Shown here: positions 47,901 through 60,342 of the stretch, piece after piece
Layout of the letters: every line of letters begins with the position of its first letter
Position numbering within the stretch: position 1 is the first letter of the stretch
Source of the DNA: Cucumis sativus
Lineage: Eukaryota; Streptophyta; Magnoliopsida; Cucurbitales; Cucurbitaceae
Direction of reading: 5' to 3'
Length of the DNA stretch: 64,000 nucleotides
NCBI RefSeq assembly: GCF_000004075.3
Contig: NC_026655.2
Coordinates: 4,836,001-4,900,000 of the forward strand
Position numbers and translations under genes: made by a program
The notes under the pieces: model-generated
Told to the model about the DNA's origin: nothing
What the model saw: only the letters and a program-made list of their open reading frames with translations
Database searches by the model: none

Positions 47901-48415
47901 AATAACAATAATAATATAATAAATATCTATGAATTTCAGAAATGGTAAGAAAATTAAGCATCGCCATTTTTTTCAACACATTTCCATTAATACTTTTCAA
48001 TTTATACAAAAATAATGATATCAAAAAGCTGACCATGAAAAATTAGAATATTAACATTGACGATGAAAAATGAAGCAATTTTAATTTGTTTTAATTTAGA
48101 GACTGATGGTAAAAATTCGACAATTTGGGTTGAGAATTGGATTTTTGAAGAAAACTACGGTGGAAAATGGGGGGGAAAATGACCCAAAACGTGCATCACA
48201 TGGATTAGTCATTAGCTTAAACAAGTGCAGAAATGAATCAAAGGGAGAATGTAGGAATTGTAATGAAAATTAAATTAAATTATAAGAAAAAGAAAGGAAA
48301 GAATTACCCGAGGAAGAGTTCGCCAAGGAACAGAAGGAGTAACGCAATGAAGAAAGCGCTCCAAATTGGAGGTAGTTTTATGGTTAGTGAAACTAAACGG
48401 CGTCGTTTGAGCCAT
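44917..48415 (-). CDS. DUF789 family protein, 339 aa
   Basis: Exons (5' to 3'): 48415-48308, 46417-46200, 46002-45762, 45569-45484, 45373-45282 and 45191-44917, giving 339 codons plus TAA. DUF789 landmarks are SNLERFLHCVTPSVPWRTLP at the N-terminus, LWDYYDEWSAYGAGIPIQL in exon 2, the acidic Ser/Asp stretch in exon 3, SVDLSPASWMAISWYPIYHI spanning exons 4-5, and CFLTYHTLSS in exon 5. No catalytic motif is known for this family and I cannot give a function. It has no signal peptide or membrane segment. The first intron is long (46418-48307). Exon 1 is short and was found by its fit to the family N-terminus and a GTAATT donor; it would be missed by length-based gene calling. From memory, At1g17830 and At1g73210 are the Arabidopsis relatives. 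Confidence 0.9.
46418..48307 (-). other. Long first intron of DUF789 gene
   Basis: The intron holds no coding exon that I can see. It contains a G-box (CACGTG, 46851-46856) and, at about 47700-47760, several GGCCCA/GGGCCC words close together, elements more usual in promoters. An alternative internal promoter is possible but not shown. Confidence 0.35.
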
Positions 48416-48654
48416 CGGTTTTTCTCTTTCTCCTCTCGTCTTCTCCGATCTAAATTCCGGCTTTGGGAATTTTTTTTTTTCCGGTGATCGGTTGAATATG
48501 TGGAGGAATCCGGGTAGTGAAAAGGGAAGAAGGCAAAGGCAAATTCAGCAGCTGAATGAAAAATCAGAGAGAGAGGAAGAAGAAGAAGCAAAACATGGTG
48601 GTTGAGCTGTTAATTAGCAGTAAATGGTTGAGCCATTTGGGATTCAGAGGATTT

Positions 48655-48655
48655 A

Positions 48656-48686
<31 letters not shown>

Positions 48687-48692
48687 AAGAGA
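48655..48692 (+). repeat. (AAG)n microsatellite in DUF789 leader region
   Basis: About twelve AAG units; on the sense (minus) strand this is a CTT tract some 240 bases upstream of the DUF789 start codon, a common feature of plant leaders and promoters. Confidence 0.85.
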
Positions 48693-51600
48693 AGGAAATG
48701 AAGAAATGAGGATAACGGTGGGATTAGGAGCAGAGGTTTTGACTGAGAATTTTGTAATGAGGAAACAGAAAGGGCATCTCAGAGGCACAGATTCATTGCA
48801 TTATTTTAATCAGTTTTTATTGGCAATTAATTGAAGTAATTGGGTGAAAGGAAACTGATTCTTTGGCTGTGCCAATAAATAAATGTCTGGGGAGATAAAG
48901 ACTAGAGAATTTTAGAACAAATAAAAATAAATAAAGTTTCAAGGGAATTGGGGGAAATTAAAGTAATAATTTAATAAAGTTGGAGGAGAGGGGGTTAAAG
49001 TGGAAAATTGTGTGTTTTTAAGGGGGTGTTTTGGAAATAAGGAAAAGGTTAGAGATTTGTATTGTAGTGTTTTTGTGCGTTTGGCCGCGTGTAAAAGGGA
49101 CGCAGCGGCAAGGCGATGGAGGGAGGGAAGAGACAGCGCTGAGAATGGTAAGAGGAGGGTTTAGCAAACCAACACGTTTGCAATCAAAGAGTTTTGTTGA
49201 TAGGTCACTTCGACAACTCAATTTCTTCTTTGTTCTTTTCTTTGTAATTTTCATCTTTTGCTTTCTTCTCCTTTTAAATTCACAAATCATGCCTGACTTA
49301 AATTACTCATTCTTTATCTACATACATGAACTACCGTTATTCAACAAAAAAAGCTCTTAAACATGACATGTTGAGAATTCCACCTTAAGATTTCTAGATG
49401 CTAATTGCTTTAAAATGTAACCTTTCAAAATCTTAATTTTTTTTTGTTTTTATTTCGTTTTTCTTTTTACAGTTTAGTTTTTATTTTGTTCAATGAACTA
49501 AAAAATTTAATAGGTGAATAAATAATTTTGATATCATCTTAAATCATCGATTGACCCAAAAGTTTAAGTGAATGAGTGGAGACAATTTAATATTATATCA
49601 TTAACATACTTCAAAAACGTTTTTAACTATTTAAAATCAATTTTAATTGTAATAAAATGAAACTGTGCTTACGAGGATAAGAATAAAACTTTGAATGGAT
49701 TAATTTGTTATTGAAAACTATTTTAATTATAATTAATTCAATTATCAACTAAAGTAAGTATTAAAAAACTAAGGCTTAAAACGTGTAGGATATAAACGTA
49801 ACAATTTGAAACTTATGAACTGATGTTAAGAGTTAATACACTCGATAGAAACTTAGAAACGTTGGTTTCTCTTTTCTAAAATATTTAGCATAACTATTTT
49901 AAGATTGTATTTGGATTGAAATTGCAAACATAAAAAATGATTATTAGAAAATTCTAAGGATTTTAAGATAATTTAAATAAAACCATTGTTCAACTATATG
50001 TTGGTTTGTAAAATTTAGATTAGTGGAGCTTTCATGAAAACTTTTCTAACAAAAGAAAATTCTATTTTATTCTACACTTGATATTAGAATGATATTCTAA
50101 TTTTTAGTTTTTGTGTTTAAACTTCCTAATTCTCTCTCTCTACCATTCATTTGGTGTGTTATTCTCATTTATATATGTGAATGGTTGAAACGTTCGTTAG
50201 CCATGAACATAAAACAAGTTTTTGGAGGTTCTTTTGGATGATGGTATTCATTTAGGTCATTTTGAAACTTATTTTGGTTTTTTTATAAAAAATAAATGGT
50301 TTTGTTTTCTCGCTATTTATTACTCATTGATTTCATATGTTGGGGCCACAAACATTTGAATTTTTAGCCTTTACAAAAAAAAATTGAATGCATACGAAAA
50401 CATTTAGAGAAAAAAACAGTTCATAACATATTTTTTTTTGCATATTGCATACTATCAAGAAACTTATCAACTTTTAAATTTAATATAGTTATATGAATCA
50501 TATTATCATAAATATTTTTGCAAGCAAATCTTAAAAAAAAACCCCTTTTAAAAACTAGTTTTTATTTTTTTAAAAAAATTATTTTAAAACACTTCTAATC
50601 TTGAAAGTAAAAACACAAATAAATGAGGTTATTCATAGGCTTATTTTTTAAAAAATAAAATACTAACAAATAAATGGTTAAACAAATTTATGTTATATAT
50701 ATATATATAGTTTGTGGACTTAAAAATTTAAAGCAATTTTTATTATTAATATAATGATTTAATTTTTGTAATTTATGAATCCTTGATCTCTAATCAATCT
50801 TATCATGATCTACGTTTATAAATAAGAAAATTGCTTATACATCCAAAAATAAGAGAAGTTTCATGTGAGAAAAAAATAAGTTTGAGAATTTTTAAAAATT
50901 AAACTATTATTTTATCTCCACGTGATAGATTACATGGAGATAGATGTCGTGAGCTACATTCGAGTATTATTATTACTCCAACTTAATCTATTGTTAAACC
51001 AAAGTGAGATTAACATATAGTGGTATTAACATGACTTTCGTCCCTAAAAATCAAAGCTTCAACTTTCATACACTAACAAAATTTAATAGTGATTGAGAAT
51101 AAAATAATCTACGTTAAAAAATATTATAATAAACATTTAAATGGAGTACACGTTATATTTTAAAGAAGCTCGATGGATATGAAAACAAAATTATTTAATA
51201 ATTATGCTTTTAAGTTTAAACAACGTTTCTAGAAATTAATTTAATTTAATTTTTATATTTACATAAATGACATTCACACAAGTGATATAGTTGAGTTAAA
51301 TACAAGATAGAATCATTTACCACCAATCACTTTAAATTATATATAAATGTATTTAAATTTACAACGAAAGGAAAAGTTTATTGTGATTTGTTTAATTAAA
51401 ATAAAGTTATAAAAATCATATAATTATGTTATAATGATTCTTAAAAAATATAAAAGATGAAGAAAAAAGAAAAATGTAATCAAATGAAATAATGGTAAAT
51501 ATATAATAATAATGTTTTTCAGATCTTCAAAATCATCCACGTTTTTCCTTATACATTTGTATGAATAAATTATCAAATGATAGTATAATATTTTACATTT

Positions 51601-54600
51601 TATACATACACAATTTGAGAGTATTTAAATTAAATATTGATTGGAGACCCTTTCAATTGTGTCATTTGTTAAATATTGTTTAAGGAAAGTGTTTATTAGA
51701 TAAATTGCTTTTTTCTTATTGACATTTAAATTATTGAATATGCATACTTGTGACTTGTGAGTGCTAGGCTATAATAATAATTGGCACATTAAAAATTTAA
51801 TCCACCTATCAATAAAATAAACTATTCTATTCATAGTTGTCAAATATAATTTTAAAAGTGGTGGTAATTATATAAATATATAGATACTATTGGCTAATTA
51901 AATTGTTGCTTTTCAAAATATATATGACAATGATGAATATCTTATTTAAAATGGTTTATTTTATTGATAGGTCGGTTGATATATATAAACGTATACTTAT
52001 TTTAGTCCGTGCATGATAGTTAAAATTTCTTATATAATCAAAAATGTATTAGACCAAATCTATGACCAAATAAAAAAAAATTGATGTCTAGTTTTAGAGA
52101 AGCTCTTCAAATAACACACCATTCTATATTCAAAAGATAATTAAAAATTCCATACTACAATTCTCGTGTGATGTTTATAATTTTACGTAAAAATGGAATA
52201 ATTAATTAATTTTAAAAATTTTGTTTTACACGTATAATGAAATTATTTTAATATAAATTTGTATAGAAATTAATTTATGTCTATTACTAGAGTGATACAT
52301 GTCAAGCTACATAAGTTTATTATTGTAGATATAAAGTAAGATTATGCTATATTATGTTAGTTCATTTTACTATATTCTCGTATGATGGTTGAGCCATTTT
52401 GGAAGGATTGGTTGATGTTATCTAAATGGTGGACGATATTAAAGAATAAATAAATAAAGGGGAAAATAAAATGTTAAAGGGAATAAATAAATAAATAGAA
52501 GGGAAGTTAGGTTCGTAAATATTAAATTTGTTTATGTAATGAAACATTATATAATTATTTATTAAAAAAGAAGAAAAAGAAAATAGGAATCTTTGAATTT
52601 TCAACACGTTTACCATGCGGCGCAGAGACGGTGGATGCTGACCTTGACACCTCTCTTGTCCTCTTATTCTCACTCTCTCTCTTTCATTTTTATCTCTTCA
52701 TTCTCATTTTCTCCCTTTCGTTATTTTACTTTCTTTCCCTATTTCACATAAATCTCATTTTAAAAAAACAAAAACAAAATTATAATTTTTATGTTTATGA
52801 ATATATAATTTTTTTCAAAATTACTTAAATTATCATTTTAGTTCTTAATGTTGGGAGAAAGTCAGAGTTTAGTCTATTGTTCGATAAAATTTTATATATA
52901 GTTATTATGATGTGATAACCTTCAAGCTATATGTTTTTTTTTTTTTTATCAAACCAAAAATATTAAAAATTATATATAAACCATACAAGACTAAATTTAT
53001 CTTTTTAAAATCATACGAACTTCAAATTTTATATAATTATTATTTGTCTATTATTATATAAGTTGTAATAGATCATGTAATATATATTATATTTATAGAA
53101 AAATGAGTTGGATTATATCTAACAGTTTTTATATGTATTTAATATAATGCTTCCTTTTAAAATGTAAAACTCAAATTTTGGATATAGAATAAAATATATA
53201 AAAAAAATCATATTTTCAAAATTTGTACTAGTTGGATCACCTAATCTCAAAACAATTTTCGAAAACGGAATCTATATTATAAGTTAATTGCATATGTGTT
53301 GAACTTAGTAAATCTAAAAACATAAAACGATATCCAAATTTTCTGCTAAACATATTTCAAACTCTCAAAACTTAAAGCTACTTGGATGAAACGTTAATTA
53401 TTATAGTAAATAATTATATGTTAGTTTGAACGGTTAAAATGTAAATTGTTTTTAATTTAAATTAAAAGTAGTTATATCATAGGTAAATAATGAAAATTTT
53501 TAAATAATTATGTGGTAGCTAAATATAAATTATAATTAGAAACATTGTAATAGGTAACCCTTTTAATTTAAATTAATTATTATATGTAAGCAAAAAAAAC
53601 TTCTAAATAATTACAAATATAATAAAATTTAGGAGTGAAACTCTATTTTGATGGACTCTCGTTAGCAATAGATTACGTTGTTAATATACTTATGCCAGTG
53701 ATATTTATTATTGATATGTTTTATCATGAATATACTTTAAGACAACGACGGATTTAAAGAAAATGCAAAAAAAAAAAAAAAGGACTCCAACTAAGTATAA
53801 AAAGAAGCTAAACCCTAGATTTACCAATAAGGTAACTAATAAAGCTTAGTATGGTTATTTATTAATCTTCTTAAGCAAGTAGATCATAATCATACGGTTT
53901 AATTCACACGTTTAGACAATGCATAATGTATCATATCATAGTTAATTAAAAATGGCAAATGATTAAAATAATTTACTATATATTTTCTCCCTTATTTAAT
54001 TTATTTTTGTTTACATATTGTGTCATTTACTAAGATTAATTATCATAGTTACATTGATCCTTATTTCTTACCCAATTTTTTTGGAAAAAAATTATAAAAT
54101 TTTAAAGCATTAAGTATTAGAAGAAGAAAAACATCTACAAAAGTCCTTTTCAAAATAAACAAATAAATAAAATCTACAGAAAAAAGAAGAACATGTGTTC
54201 TTATTTGATAATTGATATAATATTCTAATTTAAGATTTTTAATTTCGCATTCGTTTATGGAAAAATATGAATTTTGAAGTTTGTATCTATTAAAATTCTA
54301 AATTAATAACAACATCAATTCAAAGAAAGTGACAAATTAATGACCTTATTTTTATTGGTAAAATTATTTAAAATATAACAAAATTAAAATAAAGAGCAAC
54401 AAAAACTATCAACTTTTATATTTGTCGTTTAAAATTTGTACTATTTATAATCATATTTTTAATATTTAAACCTTAATATATTGATCATAACAAAAATGAT
54501 AGTTGTATGGAAATATCAATAGTCTAAGATAAAGATAGGAAAGTAAAACGATTAAGATATATAACTATTATATATTCATAATATTTTTTCATTTTTCTAA

Positions 54601-55430
54601 TTGCTATCTTAATAAGATATTTACTTTTTTAAAAAATAGAGATTCTCCACGCGTGGGAAAACCTCTCCCTATTTTTCTTTTTAAAATTTTCGTTTTTAGT
54701 CCAATCAAAATTTGATGACATTTTCTTGGGTTAAAAATATTTATAAGAATATATTGAAAAAAATCTACTAATTTTAGAGTTCGAAAATATTTGTTCCGAT
54801 TTTTAAAATGTCCAGTTTTAATAAATTTATTTTTAAAAATTAGAACTTATTTGGAAGCGATTTTGAAGTATGTTTAACCAAAATACATGAAGTATGTTTT
54901 TAATTGGTGGTAATATATAAAAAATTGTTTTAGAAAATATAAAATAAAATTTAAATAATTAAAAATGTTAAAACAAAAGTGATGTTAATGTGATGGAAAA
55001 ATATGATTGGAAACCATATTATTTAAAAACCCGAAATACTATTTTTTTTTCAAAAAAATATGAACGAATTGGATAAGGTTTTCCAGTTTGAAAGAAGGAG
55101 TAGAAAGGCCAAAGGTATATTTATATTATATTATGCTTTGAAGAAGTAAAAAAGAAAAAAGAAAAAGATGGTTCAGATGATACACAATATTAGAATATAC
55201 CCTTTTCTTTTGGAGATTCGTACTTTAAATAAAGTAATTTTTTTAAAAAAATTGACGAATTATTTACATTATATAAAATAATTAAATCATACTATTTGCA
55301 TTATATAAAATAATTAAATTATAAAGTATTTTTTGGAAGTATAACAAAATCCACCAATTACAATTAAATCAGACAAAATTCAGGATAAATATTCTTTTTT
55401 TTTAATCATTTTTCTAAAATAAAATATTAT

Positions 55431-55498
<68 letters not shown>

Positions 55499-55515
55499 TT
55501 ATTTATTTATCCAAC
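55431..55515 (+). repeat. Compound microsatellite (AC)n(AT)28(ATTT)n
   Basis: An AC stretch, then an uninterrupted AT run at about 55439-55494, then four ATTT units. Such runs are hypervariable and can extrude cruciforms. Confidence 0.9.
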
Positions 55516-56148
55516 ACCTTTAAAAAAGTAATTAAAAAGTTAGTTCATTTTAAAAAACAAAATTATTAAGTTATGTTTTCTGGCCTCTTTCTTAATTTTA
55601 TGTCCCGCTCATATTTGATATATACATTTTAGAATGTTAAATTTATATTCCTTAATTTTAGTATAGTTTTAATCAATTTAATTGCTTAACATTAAAATGT
55701 TAAAATTTATATTTGAAATTTAATATAAATTTGAAGGGTGAAGTGGTAATATTTTAAAATTTGTAGATTAAATTGAAATTTAAAAAATTAGGTTCAAATA
55801 AAGCTATACTCTAAATATTAAAAGAAAATAATATTTTTTCTTTTAGTTTTTGTACTTTTATTTCTTATAAATTTAGCTTTTATTATTATTATTATTTTTA
55901 TAACAAAAAAATAGTTAATCAATTTAGTTCAAGAAAAAAATATTGCATTTAGTTGCATGATGATGATCAAACTTCCAATCTCTAAAAAAGAAAGTCATAA
56001 TATTGTTGAACTAAGTTTACATCGACAAAATTCTTAACATCTTATCATATTTTACAAGACCGCCAATAAAAATTATATATAGTATATAAATAAACAAAAA
56101 GAGAAGTTTTAAAAAAATAATCAAATATTAAAATTATTCACATATTTG

Positions 56149-56151
<3 letters not shown>

Positions 56152-56208
<57 letters not shown>
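56152..56208 (+). repeat. (AT)28 microsatellite
   Basis: A second uninterrupted AT run of nearly the same length, 0.66 kb from the first. Confidence 0.9.
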
Positions 56209-56213
<5 letters not shown>

Positions 56214-56860
56214 TTTGGCAACGAGTTAAAGAAACTGAACGTGTTAAATGTTAACAGTATCCATATACAATTCAGACATAAATATGAGAGAGCTCATTTA
56301 TTTTTCAATTTATTTATTGTACACTGTTTTTTAGAATATATTATTTCTTTTTAACTATATACAAACAAAAAATATATATTTATTTAAATGAACAATTTTG
56401 GAGTTTAGTTGAAACCATTATAAATCTCACATTTTTTTTCAATTATTATTTTTTGCAGAATGTGTAAATTGATACAAAATGTTTAACATAAGTTTAGAAT
56501 TTTAAAAAACACAAATTGATGTTTTTCTTAAAAAAAACTTAAACAAATAAAATGTTTTTATTAAATAGTGATTGTTGTTGTTATTGACAAGAATTGGAAT
56601 AAAATAAAATACACTAAAAAAAGCCATAATTATAAAAGAACAAAAATATGAAGATAGATGGGTGTAGCCCTAAAATATTTTTATAATCTTACATATAAAA
56701 CTATATTAACAAGTCTTTTAAAATTAAAAAAAATAGACCAACTATTTCTACCAACAAAACACTGAAAAAAACAAAATTTATTACATTTTTTTTATAAATA
56801 ATAAATATTTTATCAAATATAGATAATTTCTCTTTTTATAATTATAAAAATGAAATATGT

Positions 56861-56960
56861 TTTAAATATAGCATAATTAATCAAAATATTTACAAGATAT
56901 ACCAAATTTTTATATTCTACCAAGTTCTAATACATCGATAAACATCGATAAAAGTCGATA
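56861..56960 (+). repeat. Copy of dispersed A/T repeat
   Basis: Contains ATCAAAATATTTACAAGATA, CCAAATTTTTATATTCTA and three tandem-like words of the form CATCGATAAA / GTCGATAAA. The same word order occurs at 2041-2110 and 31540-31680. Confidence 0.55.
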
Positions 56961-57199
56961 AATATTTAGTATTGCTAGACCTTGACAAAAGTCTATTCTT
57001 ATTTATTAGAGAAGTTTGAAAAAAATAGCAAACAAATTTATAATAATAGAGTAAATGTCATTACATTTTCAAAATTACAAAAAATAACAAATTTAAAAGC
57101 AGATTGTCCTTAGATTGCAATATGCAAAAATAGGTATTATGAGCTGTATTTTCTAACTTTTGTTGTCATCTAATACAATTTTCGTATTTATTATAGAAA

Positions 57200-57267
57200 C
57201 ATTTTTAAAAATAGCAAAGTAAATTAAATATTTACGAACTATAACAAAATTTTGTATTTTATCCATG
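57200..57267 (+). repeat. Copy of dispersed A/T repeat
   Basis: TTTTTAAAAATAGCAAAGTA, AAATATTTACGAACTATAAC and AAAATTTTGTATTTTATCC match 31540-31610 almost base for base. Confidence 0.65.
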
Positions 57268-59768
57268 TTTATTATGAATAGAATGCGAACGAATCTTCTT
57301 AATTATAAGTAAAATTAAAATTTTAATTATATTTTGATGGGTTTCGTAATTTTCAATAATATTTTAAAATTAAAATGGAAAAAAATTGAAAGGAAGGAAA
57401 GATGTTTAATTTAGAATTTGCGTAGAGAAGAGAATTTAAAAATGGATAAATATTTGGACAATTCGTATTACATTAGACTATTGAATTCAAATAATACCTA
57501 TCTATCTATATCATATAATTTTATTACCTATTTCAATGCCAAATATTTAGTATCCATTTTATTTAGCTCTCACCTAAACATAGTAAGTTCTATCTCTATC
57601 TTTTTATCTCCATTACTCCATTTCACACACCAACATATATTTTTGTTCCTTCAAAAAGTCTTTTCAAACCCTCTCTGCTTATCCACACACCCAATTTCAA
57701 CTTTTCAAACTTTTTTTTTTTTTTTTAAAAAATTTATCTTTTAAGTTTAAATAATAGAGAATGTAATGTAGGGTTTGAAGACTTGACTAGATTTGGTTTT
57801 GTTTTCCTTTAAAGAAAATCTTTGACAAATGGAAGGATGCTCCAATTAGTTATGAGTGTTGGAGTTAATTAATGTGTATTTAAAAAAATATATAATTGAA
57901 AGTATAATCAATAATTCATATACTAAAGTGGTATGTTATTAATTTATTTCATATAACATACCGTAGGATTCTAATTGGCTTATTGTGTATTTAACGGTTC
58001 AAAATCATCTCGTTTCACATATTGTTAAAGTAAGAAATAAATGTTTGTTTAATTATTCTTTATATTTTGTTCATATCGTGAAACTTCTATAAGGTAATAT
58101 TTTATTTTGGTTAGATAATCATAAATGTATTTAAAATATGGATTATTTCAATTATACTCTTAAACGTTGAAAATATTAAGAATTGTAAAAAATAGTATAA
58201 AATATTTACGACATAATCAAGTGAAGTGGATTTTCATGGCAATAATTAGTTTTTTTTTTTTTTTTTTTTGAAAAAACTTCATTTTAATCATTGTAAATTA
58301 TTGTTTTTCTTTTCGAAACAACTTTACCTTTAAGTTCATCGATGTATACACTCACACGTTGCTTGAATAGTCAAATCTAGACACATACGGAAAGTAATAG
58401 TTGAAGGTTAATTAAGACTATCAAACCAACAGCTAAGAGAAAAGAGTTGTGTGAGATTGAAACGGAGAAGAGAAATATGCATGGTTCACGCACTAGATTT
58501 TCTACGACCAATTTTCTAATTTTGTTTTATGCGTGCTACCATCAATTTTGAAATAGAAAAACATGATAAATTTGGACTATTTTAAAACTTTGTCCAATTC
58601 TTTCTTATATCTTTAGTTTTGATCTCTTTTTTTTTTTTGTTGTATCTTTATGAGTATTTTCTTTGTTTCGGTGTACTTTTGTGTGGTTTGGTTGGATGTT
58701 TTATGGAGTTCCTCAAAAAAACGAGTTTTTGAGAAGTGTATGATGAGAGCATTTCATATGCTTTTATTTGTTTTTACGGAGTGTTTAGATTTGTTCCCAT
58801 AAGTATATACAAAGTTTACAAAGGTTATTTCAAAACCCGGCCATATTCAAAAGAATATTCTTTGTAATTTAACCATTTTCTTTCTAAAGACATTTGTGCA
58901 CCATGTCACGTGCTTTGTACATATCTATAATATTGACTACATTTTAAAAGCGTTTAATTCTATTATGATAAGTTGTTGTCAAAAAGTCAAAATTGTTAAA
59001 AATAACATTTTTTAATTTAAACACTTTAAAAAGTATTCCAAACACTATTGATATTTGATTAAGATGAGAAAAACAATTTTAGAAAACATTAAAAAAACAA
59101 CCGCATGTGATTCCTCAACATTCACTTGATAAGTGATTTTTTTAAAGGTATTGTAAATACAACGCGAGTGGATAAATTTGAACTTGGAACCTTTCGTTCT
59201 CGAGTACAAACAGCAAGCACCAACGGATTCAATATAGGTTATCTTGTAAAATTAATTATAAGAAATGATTTACCTTAAAACATTACTGGTGAAATAAACA
59301 AGTGTAGAACAAAATACTGAAATGATTGTATTGAGATCAGTTTTACAAAAATCAATTTGGATAAAGTCAATTATTCTAAAATTACCTTTAGATTCGTTTG
59401 GATTGACTCTTAAGTGTTTATAAATATCCTTTTCATTTAAAAACACTTATGAAACATTTAAGGCAAAAAATCGGTTATTATCGTCCTATATCATTATAAT
59501 TTGTGCTTGGAGCGTAAACTATTTTTTCTTTTATTATAATAGTATGTGTTTGAGATATAAACTATTTTAATATGAGAAATAAATAGTAAATATTAGAGTA
59601 AATGAAACGAAAAAGTAAAATAGTAAAAATTGGGGAGTACATAATAGTATTTAGCTATTTAGGCGTAGTGTATATTTTCTTTTATAAAAGGTTTGTTTAG
59701 ATTTTTGGAGGTTGAATTGGGCCTTTGTTGAGAATGAGGTTAGTCGCTTTGAGGCCTGGTAATGGGCT

Positions 59769-59791
59769 TGGGCCTCCACTCATGAGGCCCA
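59769..59791. promoter_or_regulatory. Hairpin with two TGGGCC (site-II-like) arms
   Basis: TGGGCCTC (59769-59776) and GAGGCCCA (59784-59791) form a perfect 8-bp stem with a 7-base loop. Another TTGGGCC lies at 59718-59724. TGGGCC is the core of TCP-bound site-II elements. The cluster stands out in a very A/T-rich desert, 1.5 kb upstream of ABCG11. Confidence 0.4.
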
Positions 59792-60336
59792 TTATGTTTT
59801 CCATTTTCTTTTCTAGAAATATAATTGTTTTCGACTCTCCATCTCTTAATATCATTTTCAAGTTAATTAGTTTATTTTCTCAAACTATTTTTCTTTTGAT
59901 AAAGTCGATTCTATATCTTTCTTTTTTTAGTTTAATGCATTTGCATATGCATCTATGTATTTTTACATAAATTTAAATTAATCCGAGTAGTATGATCAAA
60001 CACGTTTGTCCAATCCATTTCAAGTTCCGTTTATTTATTATTATTTTTGACAATTCTAACTTTCATTTATTGTTATTTAAGAACTCTTGTTTTTGCATGT
60101 ACATAGTAATTTGAAGCCCAATAATTTCAAAACACAAATACAATATATTTATGAAGTTAAAAAAAGGTTTACAATTAGAAAACGTGTGAGTTATCAAAGA
60201 AAAGGAAAAATAACTAAGAGTTAAATTAAGATTAAAAATAAACATAATAGAATCTCAATTGCAATAATAAAATATTTAATTTTCATTAAAAAAAAAAGAA
60301 AGACTATCACGAGCATTTAATAACTTTAGAGTGTGC

Positions 60337-60342
60337 CACGTG
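60337..60342 (+). promoter_or_regulatory. G-box (CACGTG) upstream of ABCG11
   Basis: CCACGTGAC lies about 0.99 kb upstream of the ABCG11 start. G-boxes bind bZIP and bHLH factors, including those of ABA response. Called by motif only. Confidence 0.3.
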
